From NCBI RefSeq assembly GCF_000247695.1, contig NW_004624844.1, forward strand, positions 1,040,749-1,104,748: a stretch of 64,000 nt of DNA. Direction: 5' to 3'. The stretch is from Heterocephalus glaber. Its lineage: Eukaryota > Chordata > Mammalia > Rodentia > Bathyergidae. A program made the position numbers and the translations under genes. This document shows, piece after piece, positions 34,650 through 45,729 of the stretch; positions within the stretch are counted from its first letter, which is position 1, and every line of letters begins with the position of its first letter. Under the pieces are notes generated by a model. The model was given only the letters and a program-made list of their open reading frames with translations, was not told where the DNA came from and searched no databases.

Positions 34650-35260
34650 TCTAACTTTGAAATACATCCTAAATCTGACCTTTTCTACCACCTGCACTGC
34701 TAACATCCCCAAACTAGCCAGGTTTCTCAAATATCCTTGCCTAGCAGGTCTGCCTGCTTAACATTCTCTTATCTAGGAATAAAATTCAAGCCCTTTACCT
34801 AGGCCCCTGAGGTCCACAAGGTCAGTCCTACTGGCCTCTCAGGACCTCACCTTGCACCTCTCTCCCTTAGTTGACCTCCACTACCACCACTTGGATGCTG
34901 ACCTTCCTTGTTCCTTGAATGCAAGTCTGTTCTCACCTCACGACTATGCCAAGTGCAACTTCCTCTGCATGCGAGTTTTTCTAAGGGTACTCCCTCAGCT
35001 ATTTAAGATTCTATTCAAAATTCTGTTCTCATAGAGGCCTTCCCTGTCCATTCTATCTAAACAGAGTCTCCTAAGTCTCCTTTTACTGCTGTATTCTTCC
35101 TGGCACTCATTGCTAACTCATGTTACATTATTTATTAATTTGCTTAATTGCTCACTGACTCCTCAAATAACATATAAGCTTGCCACTTGCAGGTCCTTAC
35201 CTATTAGGTCACCCCTATATTTCCACTGTCAGCCATACAAAGACACTCCAAAAATATTTG
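34650..35260 (+). mobile_element. L2 LINE 3' fragment
   Basis: Follows the L2 3' order: AATAAAATTCAAGCCCTTTA, GCCCCTGAGGTCCACAAGG, GAGGCCTTCCCTGTCCATTC, TTCTTCCTGGCACTCATTGC, CATATAAGCTTGCCAC. Confidence 0.75.
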
Positions 35261-35299
35261 TTGAAAAAGTGAAATCTCATTAACAAGTGCACCTCATTC

Positions 35300-35425
35300 T
35301 TAAAAAAAAGCAGAGTAATTTTAAGCTTCATTGAACTAAAGTATCTCGTCTAAGCTAAAAAGTTATAGAGCTAGAATAGAATCTAGGTCTGTCTGATTCT
35401 GAAGTTCTACTACACCATTTATATG
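35300..35425 (-). mobile_element. MIR-like fragment
   Basis: Inverted MIR 5' end: AGAGCTAGAATAGAATCTAG, GTCTGTCTGATTCTGAAG, TCTACTACACCA. Confidence 0.45.
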
Positions 35426-35431
35426 TTCTAG

Positions 35432-35640
35432 ATCAGGGGTCAGTAGATTATTTCAAAAAGGGCTAGACAACAAATACTTTAGGCTTTGCAGACCATGCAG
35501 TCTCTGTCACCACTATCCAGTTCTTTTGAGGTAAGGTGAAAGCAGCTATGAACACTAAGTAAATGATGGGTATGACCTGAGTTCCAATAAAGGTTTATTT
35601 AAACTCAAGGGTCCACCCTTTACTTTGAATTCTAAAGGGC
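35432..35640 (+). mobile_element. hAT-type MITE
   Basis: CAGGGGTCAGTAGATTATTT, GGGCTAGACAACAAATACTT, TAGGCTTTGCAGACCATGCA and TTCCAATAAAGGTTTATTTA in the order of a common mammalian hAT nonautonomous family. Confidence 0.7.
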
Positions 35641-37356
35641 AGCACTAAAAATAATAATAACAGTGATAATCACTGAGAAAATATAAAGTCTTTCAATGTG
35701 AACATATCACTGGGCTCAGAAATCCAGCACTCTCCACAATAATTAGGGTGTGACTAACACAAAATAAGCAAAATAAATTCAATAATGTTGAACTTTTCAT
35801 CAGAGAGTCTGGGAAATTTAGGGAAGATCTGAGGTTTATTCATATATTAACCACTGGAAGTTTATTATTTCAAAATATCTGAAAATGAAATCTGTGAGAA
35901 ACAAGAGAAATTGTTTCTTAAAGTTATAGGCAAAGGCAGCACGAAGGTCTGGGCTCCCAAACATCTGGCACCAGTATCTTTGAAGATAAAAGCAACACAT
36001 GACTCATAGGTAGAAACAGTATGACTAGGAATAAACAACACGCCACAGCAACTTCTGAAAATGTTAACTATTAATAAATCCAAAAGTTGTTAAAATACCT
36101 ATCAGAAAAGAAATCGCAAGAAGGAATTAAATCCATTGATTGTTCTTCAAAACTGCCACAGTCCAGTTCAAACAGCAAGTCCCAAACAGCTCATCTGTGA
36201 CACAGTTGAATGACAAGATGAAAGGAAGAACACAAAATCATAATTAATGGATTTCTTAGCTAAGAGTTATTTTAACAACTTTTACAGAGAAGAGTTCATC
36301 TTTAGGATTTGGGATACAGAAATGTCAGAAACATATTTGGCAAAAAAGTATTATGGGATATCAATCTGTGCTCCCTTAAAAACTGATCCTGTGGATACAC
36401 CTTTCTAACCCCACAGAGTGATCCTAATGACAAAAGTTTAGGTCAAACACTCATGAAGAATGAGGCAATGGTTGAGAATCTGGAGACCACCAGAGATACA
36501 TGCTGTGGATAAACACACTTGGTAAGGGGTAAAGCCAAGGACTGCTCCTTAGGTTTAAGTAACTTTTAAGTTATTTAAATTCCTTGCACTTCAGTTGACC
36601 TTTAGAAATAACGTATCCTACTCTATGAGGTAGGCTAAAATTAGAGGAAAGATAATTTATATAACAAGCTTAGTACAGTACCTGAACTATATTAAGACTG
36701 GACCTAAAACTAAAAACTATAATCACTTTGTTTCTACCCCTGAAATTCCTTTTCCCAATTATCTTAAGCAAATGGTAAAACATTAAGAATCATTCTCCTT
36801 AGTTATCACTTAAATTTTTTAATTATATTTCTTTCCACAGAACCCTAAAGCAGCTAGCAATTGTTTCTCATTACTTTTTATGTCCCCTTCTCCTCCCCTT
36901 CCTTTAGTCTTTCTTTGAACATCACTGACACTCACCTGAGTGTTCACTAGCCCATGTCCCCACCAAATTATATTCTCCCTATACTGGCCAATTATCAGCT
37001 CCCTTCACTGAGTTTGAGCTACCACTAAGCCACACTCCCTGCCCAGAATGGCTTTTCATTTCTGTTCATTTAAATACTAAATAACCTCTTTTTATATAAC
37101 TCAAAATTTACCTTCTCTAGGAGCCCTTCTAAGGAAAGCCAGATGCATGATAGCAATCCACCCCCCTTTTCAATCACTCAAATGTTTTATTTTTTTCCAT
37201 GTCACATCACAATATTTTCAATGCTCTGATAATAAACCAATAATATTTACTGGGCATGTACTACATGCCAAGATCACTGAAACATTCTGTGAGGAACACC
37301 AGGAAAGGGTCAGCTCTCAAGAATTTTATGATTGAAGATGTGTATTAAATGCTAAT

Positions 37357-37411
37357 CTGTGACCTACTAAACCCCTGAGGAGATAGCACTGTGACCTACT
37401 AAACCCCTGAG
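37357..37411 (+). repeat. Tandem duplication, 32 bp period
   Basis: A 23-base segment (37357-37379, containing GTGACCTACTAAACCCC) recurs exactly at 37389-37411. Confidence 0.95.
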
Positions 37412-37739
37412 TATGTTTCTTCTGGGCGACACACAAATAGAACAATCATCATGAATTGTGATGCATTTTGGAAAAAAAAGAGGGGACTAGAATGGAAAGA
37501 CATACCAGAATCACTTGAGAAGCCTTCAACTAGACTTACGTAGGCCCGCTTCCTGCCTACTGTACAGAACGGAAGAAATCAGGCAGCGTGATGCAGACAC
37601 AACAGCATGCAGAGCTGCCAGCGAGCTGCACACATCAAAAACCACTGGTCTCCTTGCTTAGATTACTTCAACATGGCACATTGTTTTCAGTCTTCTACAA
37701 ACCTTTACAAGGGGGCTGACATTTACTTTAATATATGTA

Positions 37740-37839
37740 NNNNNNNNNNNNNNNNNNNNNNNNNNNNNNNNNNNNNNNNNNNNNNNNNNNNNNNNNNNNN
37801 NNNNNNNNNNNNNNNNNNNNNNNNNNNNNNNNNNNNNNN
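37740..37839. other. Assembly gap (100 N)
   Basis: Exactly 100 N, the usual placeholder length for a gap of unknown size. The flanks are AATATATGTA on the left and (TA)n(CA)n on the right, so an AT/CA microsatellite probably broke the assembly. Confidence 0.98.
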
Positions 37840-38019
37840 TATATATATACACACACATACATACAGCAATGAAACTTAACTAATCCAATAGTTCTTTGTG
37901 CATTTTCACAACTCAGATACTACTAAGGAGTCCAAGTATAGTCCAATAAAATGCATTTTCACCATGAACTGTTGCTATAAAATAAAAGCCATTTCCTCCT
38001 GATAGACAAAAAAAATTAC

Positions 38020-38110
38020 CTGTAGCATTAAGACTACTGTTTTCACCACATTCCACTGTGATTTTCTGCCACCCACAATCACAGTAAATCCTCTAGCTTT
38101 ACACTTTTCA
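38020..38110 (-). CDS. SESTD1: SESTD1 coding exon 3 (CRAL-TRIO domain)
   Basis: This 91-base exon encodes about residues 55-85. It completes the split Ser codon, reads [20 protein letters not shown] and ends at VVLMLQ on a full codon (phase 0). The acceptor is GTTTCAG and the donor GTAATT. Compared with the remembered human protein, one Asp in the VDGRK motif is Gly here and one Val is Leu; both are worth confirming. A 100-base assembly gap lies about 180 bases downstream in the next intron and does not touch the exon. Confidence 0.95.
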
Positions 38111-38371
38111 CTGAAACAAAACAAAATTTTAAAATATTAAAACACTAGATTTCATAATTCTAAGTAAAGAAGGTAAAAGGCTTAATAATCTATGGAGTAG
38201 AATTCACCTCAGTTTGGCCTAATATCATTAAGTAAAACTCTTCAGAGTATTCTTTCAGCTTTCTGAAGCAATTTATTTTTCTCTTTTTCAGGAAGTATAA
38301 ATTCACAAGTTAATATTTTAAACACATAAAAACTTAATGTCTTAAAAAGCAATGAAATCAAGGCAACATTC

Positions 38372-38450
38372 AAGTAGTCTCACCCATCTCTCAATTTCTT
38401 CATGTGTAAATGGGATCAAAGCAAGTAACTAATGATTGCCAAGGGTCTTA
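38372..38450 (+). mobile_element. MIR-like fragment
   Basis: TCTCAATTTCTTCATGTGTAAATGGGATC is the MIR core pattern; the remainder is diverged. Confidence 0.55.
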
Positions 38451-38539
38451 TGTACTTCCTGTCTCTCCTTCCTACCAGAAATACAAGATTTATGAAGTGA
38501 CAGTTTTGAAAAGGTAGAAAATAACAACTTTTTTGTTCT

Positions 38540-38650
38540 TTGTTTATATCAAGGTTTCACTATATAGCCCAAGATGGTATCCAGCTGTTGATCCTCCTGC
38601 CTTAGCCTCCTGAGTGCTGAGGTTTCAGGAATGCACCACCAACCCCAGCA
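38540..38650 (-). mobile_element. B1 SINE (diverged)
   Basis: Minus strand: CACTATATAGCCCAAGATGG, GATCCTCCTGCCTTAGCCTC, TGAGTGCTGAGGTTTCAGGA, ATGCACCACC. Confidence 0.8.
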
Positions 38651-38914
38651 GTAAGCTTCTAATAAACCACTGGGAGCTAGCTTCTTGGTGGTCTTTTGAG
38701 TAAATTTAATGATACAGTAGTACTTGCTATACAAAGTGACTGTAATCTTGAATATATCACATCTGATCCATCTCTACTCTCTCACTCTCAGTCACCTGAC
38801 CAGCAAAACACGATCCTGAGTGTTAGAAAATGTGTTGTTTTTAAGACATATTTAATTATTCAATTAATTATTAAATAAATCCCAGAAGTCTACCCTAGTA
38901 AAATACAACTTATA

Positions 38915-39005
38915 GGGCCAGGGATTTAGCTCAGTGGTTCCGCTGCCTGCCTCGCAAGCCCAAGGACCCAAGTTCAATCCTCAATACCAAAAAAAAAAAA
39001 AAAAA
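38915..39005 (+). mobile_element. ID-variant SINE
   Basis: GGGCCAGGGATTTAGCTCAG, GCTGCCTGCCTCGCAAGCCC, GTTCAATCCTCAATACC and poly(A) of about 20. Flanked by a 14-base duplication AAATACAACTTATA. Confidence 0.95.
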
Positions 39006-40029
39006 AAATACAACTTATATATAGAAAACTCCATCCTGAAGATGAAACTATATAGCTATTATTATTGTTATTATTCTTCACTTATTAACTTAATGCAAGG
39101 ATCTTAAGTGGCCTCCCTCCAATATAGAGAAAGGAACTGCAGCCTGACTTCCCAGGGCACAGATATGATAATGGAAGCTGTCCCCACCCAAAGTTCTCCC
39201 AATCGCATACTTAAAGGAAAGGTAAACAGCAGACCTCTTCTGGGATTTAAGTCCAAAACCTAGGAGTGATGGAGACCACACTTAGAGCGAGCTACAAAAT
39301 TATAAATTGGCTTTTCATACTAAAAGTCTGAGTCTGCCTATTAGCCCACAAGGGCTTTCCTGAAGAGCTGGCAGTTGGTGTGTGGGAAAGGAACAACTTC
39401 CCATGCCACTGGTCACAGCAGATGTCTCAATGATCCATGACGTTGTGACGTCTTGGATAGCAAGGCATATTACAGCTAAAGGCAACATGACTCGTATACA
39501 AAATTTTTATAAAAGCAAAATTTAAGGGAAAAACATTTCCCATTAATCAATGATCTGTTCCTGCTAGAATGTCTTATTCCTGTATTGCTAGGACCCTGCT
39601 CGCATCAGTGCTCTCCACTCCACTGTTCCCTAAATCACCCTCACCCCTTCACGAAGCTTTGTGTTTGATAAATAGCAGCAAGCTCTAGGAGACAGCATCT
39701 TAGCCTGATAAGAGCTTTGACCATCCTAAGCCTCCTTTATGTAGTAAAGATCTTGTCTTGTCTTTTATTATCCTGCCACTGTACCCTTGGTTAGGTGGTT
39801 AGGGGTCTGATCAGCCTCCAATATAGGATATTTTATTGGTCCTCCCCAATGCCTTCTAAGCATTCATATGAGTCCCAAAAGGGTTCTTGTCAAGTAATGT
39901 GTGTTCCATTCTACTGAGAAACAGTAAGACCACAAGAATGAGGATGATACACTAAAAATCTGAACAAGTTCGTCTCTAGGTAGGGACAGAGGCCCATCTT
40001 CCAAAGTAAATAGAGAAGTATTCAAGAAG

Positions 40030-40500
40030 TAAGGTAAACTGAAACATATGTCCACAGAAAAACTGCACGTAAATGCTCAGTAGTGTAATTTACAATAGTC
40101 AAAAAGCAGAAACAGTCAAAATGCCCATCAACTGATTAACATAGATACAAACAACGAAATATCATTCAGCCACGAGAATGAAGAACTGACACATCACAAT
40201 ACAGATTAACCTTAAAAACATTATGCTAAGTAAAAGAAGCCAGACACAAAAGGCCCATATTGTATGACTACACTCACAGAAAATGTCCATAACAGGCAAA
40301 TCTACAGAGACACAAAACACATGCGTGGTTGACAGCTGCTGGTGGGGAAGTGGGGAGTGACTGCTAATAGGTACAGAGATTATCCTGGATAATAGAAACT
40401 ATCTGGAATTAGCATGACAGGTTGTATATGTACCAAAAACTACTGAATTATATCTTACTAAGGGGTGAATTTTATGCTACGTAAATTAAATCTCAAATTT
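40030..40500 (+). mobile_element. Old L1 3' end
   Basis: L1M-type 3' sequence: ATGCCCATCAACTGATTAAC, ATCATTCAGCCACGAGAATG, ATTATGCTAAGTAAAAGAAG, CCATATTGTATGACTACACT and GGGTGAATTTTATGCTACGT. Confidence 0.85.
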
Positions 40501-41025
40501 AAAAAAATGTTCTCTCTTTGGATCTACATTACAAAATAAAGGATCAACTGCACAACTGGAGACTGGATAAAGAAAATGGGTTTTTTTACAAAATGGAGTA
40601 CCACTCAGCCGTAAAGAATGAGAAACTAGAGACATTTATAGCTAAATGGATGCGCATTGAGGCCATACTCTTAAGTGAAATAAATAGGACACACCGAACA
40701 GTAAATACTGAATAGTTTCTCTGGTGTGAGAAACTGAAAGTGTAAATGAGGATCAAAATATATAACAGATAATGTGAAATAGGAAGAAAAATTCCAAAGA
40801 CAAAGGGAAAGTGGGATGGGCAGGGGAAAGTTAAAAATATGAGCAAAGGAAAAAATGAAATCAAAGTCTTTGTTAACTAGGGAGGGGTGGAAAGGTTGAA
40901 CAGAGGGCAGGGGAATGGGGAAAAAAATAAGAAACAAGATATATTACGTAAAGGTACAAATTCCCAATAATGAATGTCAGCATATTGTATACCTAAAAAA
41001 TACCAATAAAATTCATGAAATTTTA
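40501..41025 (+). mobile_element. Younger rodent L1 3' end
   Basis: Starts in ORF2 3' sequence (AATGGAGTACCACTCAGCCG, AAGTGAAATAAATAGGACAC), passes GTTTCTCTGGTGTGAGAAAC and a purine-rich stretch, and ends TACCTAAAAAATACCAATAA. It belongs to the same family as 28421-28757 and abuts the older L1 directly. Confidence 0.85.
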
Positions 41026-41119
41026 AAAAGGTGATACAATACAATGTTCACTTCCAGATTAGTAAGTGTATGAAAATGTTCATGTGTGAAGGAAAGCAAG
41101 TCTCACATTTAATTACTAG

Positions 41120-41365
41120 CTGTGGGCTCAGGTAGGGAGAAAATCCCTGGAGTCTCCACCAGCAAGACCCACAGGAAGACCACTATGAGCCCCAGAAAGG
41201 TCAGCCTAGACAGGGTAGCTGACGTGAGTGGCCTCTGGACAAGTGGCAACAACTCAGGGACTCTCCTAGTGCATTATGGGAGTCTGCAGGCAGGGGAGCC
41301 TGAATGCAGAGCCGTCCAGTGGAGGGCCTTTCCACCAAGAGTGTGCCATTCCCGCAAGTGGTAGA
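41120..41365 (+). other. G/C-richer unassigned segment
   Basis: About 250 bases visibly richer in G and C than the surrounding intron, containing an 80-codon open frame (41122-41364). No domain and no repeat family recognised; probably not coding. Confidence 0.4.
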
Positions 41366-42129
41366 TTCTTGTCATCAGCATCTACATCTCTGAGATGAAA
41401 ATTACACATCCACTCTGTTAAATAAATTTTACAAAAACTACACATTTATATTTCAAAGCACACTATAAATTAATTGTGCATTACAACTAAGAAAGTAATG
41501 AAGCTTGCAAATACCATCTGTAAGGATCTCAAAGCAATAAAACACCACATTTATCTTTGCGAGTACTTAAAAACACCCTTAATCATAATTTTCTCACATT
41601 TTACTAAGAAAATAAAAATATATACAACTCAAAGATTAAAAGACCATTTGGTTTTTCAAATACAGAAAGGAAATAGTATTTTTTAACTTTATTCCTACAA
41701 GTGGAACAATGGTTTAAACTGCTTTTAAAAACAACTTAACTCAGAAGCATGTTGTGCCTTTATGCCTTTATAAAAGGCATGCTGGAAGACCTAAAGTGCT
41801 GTTATTAACAAATCCTCACACTACTGCTAATACTGGCAAGTATTTTTAAAGCAGTACAGAAAAAAAAATCTAGAATCCTGCCTCCTGTGTCAACTCCATC
41901 AGAGCCTTTCAAAGGTAACGTGGCCAAGTCAAGACAGCTCTGTAAAAGAAGTGAGGCTCTTTAAAAAGCTCACTCGCTTTTGACACAGATTACCAAGGGA
42001 TCTCCTGGGTCAGTAAGCATCCTGCTGCTCTTCATAGATTTCTTTGATTAAAACTAGGGGCCCCTTCTGTTCCATCCAGAGTTCTGCTTGGCAGCTTCTA
42101 GCGCAGTACTTTAAATTCAGAGGGTCTTC

Positions 42130-42690
42130 TGAAATGGGAGATGACACACATCACATCACTCCTAAGCCGGAACACAATGGCTTTCCTCCTCATTCAGAAC
42201 TAAAGCCTGCACCATACTCTACCTGGTTGTCTGTATGACAACTGACCCCAGCCTCTCCTTGGGACCACCTCCCAGCCCTCTTTCAAACTGCTGGAACCAC
42301 ACTGGCCTCCTCACTGTTTCTACAGCATGCCAAACTTGCTCCTGCCTCAGGGCCTTCACACTTAACACCCCCTTCTCTCTAACACTTTTTCACCAGGTAG
42401 TGTAGGGCTCCCTCAACACTTCAGTTATGTTGGGTAAAATGCTACCTTATCATTTGATAAACTATCACCACCACCACCCTCCCACTCCATCACTCTCCCG
42501 ACTCTTCTTGCTTTGGTTTCATAAACTCAGGAATGTGTCACACACTTGTGATGTTTTTCTCACCCTAAGGGCGTTCTGGTCACCCTGAATCTGAATTGGC
42601 CTTCTTCCCACTTGCTCAGCACCTAGAACACTAGAAGCTCTTGCAGGTAAGCTCCTTGTAGGCACTCACATATCTACTGAGTGACTGAAA
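42130..42690 (+). mobile_element. L2 LINE 3' fragment
   Basis: Follows the L2 order: AACCACACTGGCCTCCTCAC, CAGCATGCCAAACTTGCTCC, TGCCTCAGGGCCTTCACAC, CAGCACCTAGAACACTAGAA. Confidence 0.85.
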
Positions 42691-42727
42691 TCATCACCTT
42701 CACGTTTATGTGATTTTTAGCAAGTCA

Positions 42728-43867
42728 TTAACCACTTACAATCTAATTATTTAAATATAAGATGACCAAAAATTGCATTTCTCCATTAATTTTATAAGAT
42801 AATATAAAAGGAAATATAACAATGATACTTTCATCAAATTTATTTAATAATTTTTCTGTGTATGGTATATCTTAAAATATTCAATATACAACACAATGTT
42901 ACAATCTGGACAGTAGTATATAGTCTCTTTTCTGAATTCTTTTTGCATTATTGTTGTTCTTTGAACACACTTTACACTGTCAGGCTGGCCTTTTCATTTT
43001 TTCTGTGAGTGGTATAATTTCAATAAAATGTCTACCCACTAAATTAATGGTGAAGGCATCAATGATGGACGTCCTAGTTGACATTTGGCTATCCTCTTTT
43101 TTTCAATTACTCGATCTATTAGACCTACTCTAAACTGTAAATGACTTTTTGAACCCCCTTGTTTTGAATAAATAACCAATGAGTTCCATATTGTTTGGTC
43201 CAGAAGGTGCATAAATATTATATAATAATATTTTTTCCTTGCTTTTTGATTACAAGGATAGCTTGTTAGTTGTTGGTCAACTCTGTCAACACCATTCATA
43301 GAACTATTACAATCACTGATCATTACTGGAAATTTTTCAGTTTTGTTTCTTTCAAGTTCCATCCTTTCTGTTTTATGAGTAGTTGACAACTTTTAATTTC
43401 ATAACAGATTTTTCCTCTCTGATATGCTAACATTTCTACCTTTTTTAGTTCTTTTGCAGATCTTTTGGCCCTTGCTTCCTATTCAGTCTCAGTGTCCTAA
43501 ACGTGTTCATTCTGTATTGTAAAAGAATATTACTGAGTTCTGGAGAAATATAAAATTTATATCTAATATACTTATGATAAGAGTTTTTATAGATTGTAGC
43601 ACAAAATTACAGGTAATTTTTCACAAAATAAACACAAATCAGTAAAAGAAAATAACAAGCACTTATTAATTTCACTAGAAACAAGTATCAAAGGCAAATA
43701 CAGTATTCTAAATAAAAAATATGCAAAAACATTTGATATGAAACAGACATATGAGTGTATCTCACGCAAACAAAAATCAATGTTGAAATGACACCTGTTG
43801 CTCAGCATAGTTAATATGTAAACGATGCGCTGCCCAAGTGACACGGGGTAAACTGTCAAGTGGTTAA
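42728..43867 (-). mobile_element. Internally deleted piggyBac transposon
   Basis: The element spans 42732-43863 and is bounded on both sides by TTAA (42728-42731 and 43864-43867), the piggyBac target duplication. Its ends are inverted: CCACTTACA from the left and CCACTTGACA from the right on the other strand. On the minus strand it encodes decayed C-terminal piggyBac transposase: an NSSMNGVDRVDQQLTSYP motif at about 43264-43308 (family pattern MGGVDxxDQ..SY), a following HLLDQTIWNS helix, then the C-terminal cysteine-rich domain (QCKVCSKN and YYCPDC) and a stop at 42846-42844. Frameshifts and stops separate these parts, so it is not functional. Autonomous piggyBacs are about 2.4 kb; this one is 1.13 kb, having lost the N-terminal and most of the catalytic region. 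Confidence 0.88.
43039..43389 (-). pseudogene. piggyBac transposase remnant (116-codon open stretch)
   Basis: The longest uninterrupted stretch of the transposase remnant. It resembles the PGBD4-like branch of piggyBac transposases, with the third catalytic-Asp neighbourhood GVDRVDQ and a following RKKYYY. C-terminal residues continue in another frame to 42844. No sign of a start codon in a functional context or of domestication. Confidence 0.85.
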
Positions 43868-44119
43868 GCCTCTTCTTTCTGATGTTTCTTCTATAACAGA
43901 AGTTTTTTTCTACAATTTCAAAAAACTGATTTACATGTAGGTCTCTAATCCTGCTGAGGCGTTTTTCAATAGTAATTCTGACTATGAGTAACTTTTTCAT
44001 ATCACTGGAACATCAGATCCAGAACTACACTGTACTCTACTCCTATGAAGTACAAAAAGTTCTTGGATTGATATCAGGACTGACAGACTTTAGTCTCAGC
44101 TTTAATACTAACAGTGTGG

Positions 44120-44225
44120 TCCCAGACCAGTGACGGTGAATGTTTTAGAGCTTTGAATGATACAAACAGCCTGCTGTGGCATGAGTGCCATAGGCTCACC
44201 ACCACTGTGCTAGACAGATAACCCT
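44120..44225. mobile_element. SPIN-like hAT MITE (90 bp) with 8 bp target duplication
   Basis: The element 44128-44217 starts CAGTGACGGTGAATGTTTTA and ends CATAGGCTCACCACCACTG. These correspond to the 5' and 3' ends of SPIN/OposCharlie-type hAT transposons (CAGTGATGGCGAAC and ATAGGTTCGCCACCACTG, from memory). Flanks are TCCCAGAC and TGCTAGAC, an 8-base duplication with 6 of 8 matching, as hAT elements make. Almost all internal sequence is missing. Confidence 0.7.
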
Positions 44226-44494
44226 AACCGCTGAGTTAAGAGTTATTTCCCCAAATATAAAATCAGAAAGTTGGTTCAGATAGTTTCCAAGTTCCCTGCA
44301 ACATTTAACATTCCATGAATCCATCTGTGAATACTATTTTCATTGTTAGCTATTAAATGTGCCTAGTTTCTGTTAACTAAAAAGTAATCAGTTAACTAAC
44401 AGTAAGCAATACAAATTAGCAATCAGCAGTTCAAAGGATTAGTGAGGTTATTCAAAATTAATACTGACTCTAGGATCCAGTGATTTTCCTGTAA

Positions 44495-44570
44495 AGGAGG
44501 AAGAGGAGGAGGAGGGGAAGGGACCAAAAGAGAGAGGAAAGGAGGAAGAAGAAGAGGAGAAAAGAAAAAT
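44495..44570 (+). repeat. (GGA)n purine-rich tract
   Basis: GGAGGAAGAGGAGGAGGAGG followed by further G/A-only runs. Pyrimidine-rich on the transcribed strand. Confidence 0.85.
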
Positions 44571-45620
44571 TTCACTTTAAGAGATTTATATCCCCAATAC
44601 TGAAAATAATCACCAATAATCAAATCATAGCTCAATAATGGAAGTAAATGTGATTAAAAGCAGTTTTTCTCAAATACAGTTTTAACCTGATGCTCTGCAA
44701 AATGATTTAAAATAAACTATTATAACAATAAAATGCAAATACAGGAAGAGAAAAAAAGAATTGTCAACTCTAGCTAAAATGCTTTCAATTCATTCTAGAG
44801 CTTTAGAGCATTCTGTAAGAGACCGGCTCTTTTTCGTACTGCTACCTTTTAACACATACACACATAAACCTGCCCTCATTCTCATGCTTTATTGCAGTGT
44901 TTTGCAAATCTGGCTGCATGTTAAAATCATATGGGAAGCTTAAAGGATTAAAGAAAATGGTGCTGAACAGATTTGGATCTGAATCTCCAGAAGTAGATCC
45001 CCTGGGCATTAGAATTTGAAAAATAAAACAACAAAAACTCCAGACGATTCTTGTATGTAGTTATAATTTGGCCCTGCAAATAACAATTACGAGAGAGGAA
45101 ATTGGGCAGGGTTTTGTTTGTTGTTGTTGTTAAAAGTGATGAGTAGAGCTGAGTAAACAGAAAGGTTTTTTCGTTTTTTTGCTTCACTCAGGAACTATGA
45201 AAATCAGACATTCAAGAACCTATGAATTAAAATATAAATAAACCTTTTTGTATTTTTAAAATAAAAATATTTGAAACTTAAGCTTTTATTCAATTAGAAC
45301 CTACTGATGCATTTATATCAATACAGTGAAACAGTGATCTAAAAAAATTCACTTCTCTAATTCTTCTTAAATTCCATAGGACATAGGCACATTACTGAAA
45401 AGTCGGCAGTACATTCATTTTACTAATCAATCTGTATATCATGAGCATATAATAAAGCATTTTATCTAGTATGTTGTATTAATTACTGATTCTAGCATTT
45501 TAAATTATAATTTCACAGCTAATAAAAGCAGACAAAATAGCTAAGTATACTTTAACAACATCAAGAATAACTAAGCCACTAAAAACATTGGTATTTAAGA
45601 AAAGACACCTTTAGAGTCAC

Positions 45621-45729
45621 CTGGGAATGCTGAGTAGGTAGTCCAAAGTGACACTCAATTCATCCATATTTGTTTGTTCGAGGCATAATGGAATTGTCAG
45701 AATGAGGCCACTTCGTCTGTCTTTTCCTC
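45621..45729 (-). CDS. SESTD1: SESTD1 coding exon 2 (CRAL-TRIO domain)
   Basis: This 109-base exon encodes about residues 19-55. It starts by completing a Gly codon split with exon 1, runs through the segment [20 protein letters not shown] and ends SIP plus two bases of a Ser codon (phase 2). The acceptor reads TTTTATAG and the donor GTGACT. This is the early part of the SEC14-like lipid-binding fold, which in SESTD1 binds phosphatidic acid and phosphoinositides. No frameshift or stop is seen, and residues agree with mammalian SESTD1 as I remember it. Confidence 0.96.

Larger units (their letters stand above)
33877..38019 (-). other. SESTD1: SESTD1 intron 3
   Basis: Phase-0 intron of about 4.1 kb including 100 bases of N. 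It has a mariner-like MITE, an L2 end, MIR- and hAT-like pieces, a small tandem duplication and the gap. 35650-37350 shows nothing I can name with confidence. Confidence 0.9.
38111..45620 (-). other. SESTD1: SESTD1 intron 2
   Basis: Phase-2 intron of 7.5 kb with a B1, an ID SINE, two abutting L1 3' ends, an L2 end, a piggyBac remnant and a SPIN-like MITE. 39020-40030 and 44580-45600 show nothing recognised. Confidence 0.9.

Noticed and set aside
43587..44000. 137-codon minus-strand frame
   Set aside because: It crosses the outer TTAA border of the piggyBac element and shows no transposase motif; probably a chance frame in AT-rich DNA.
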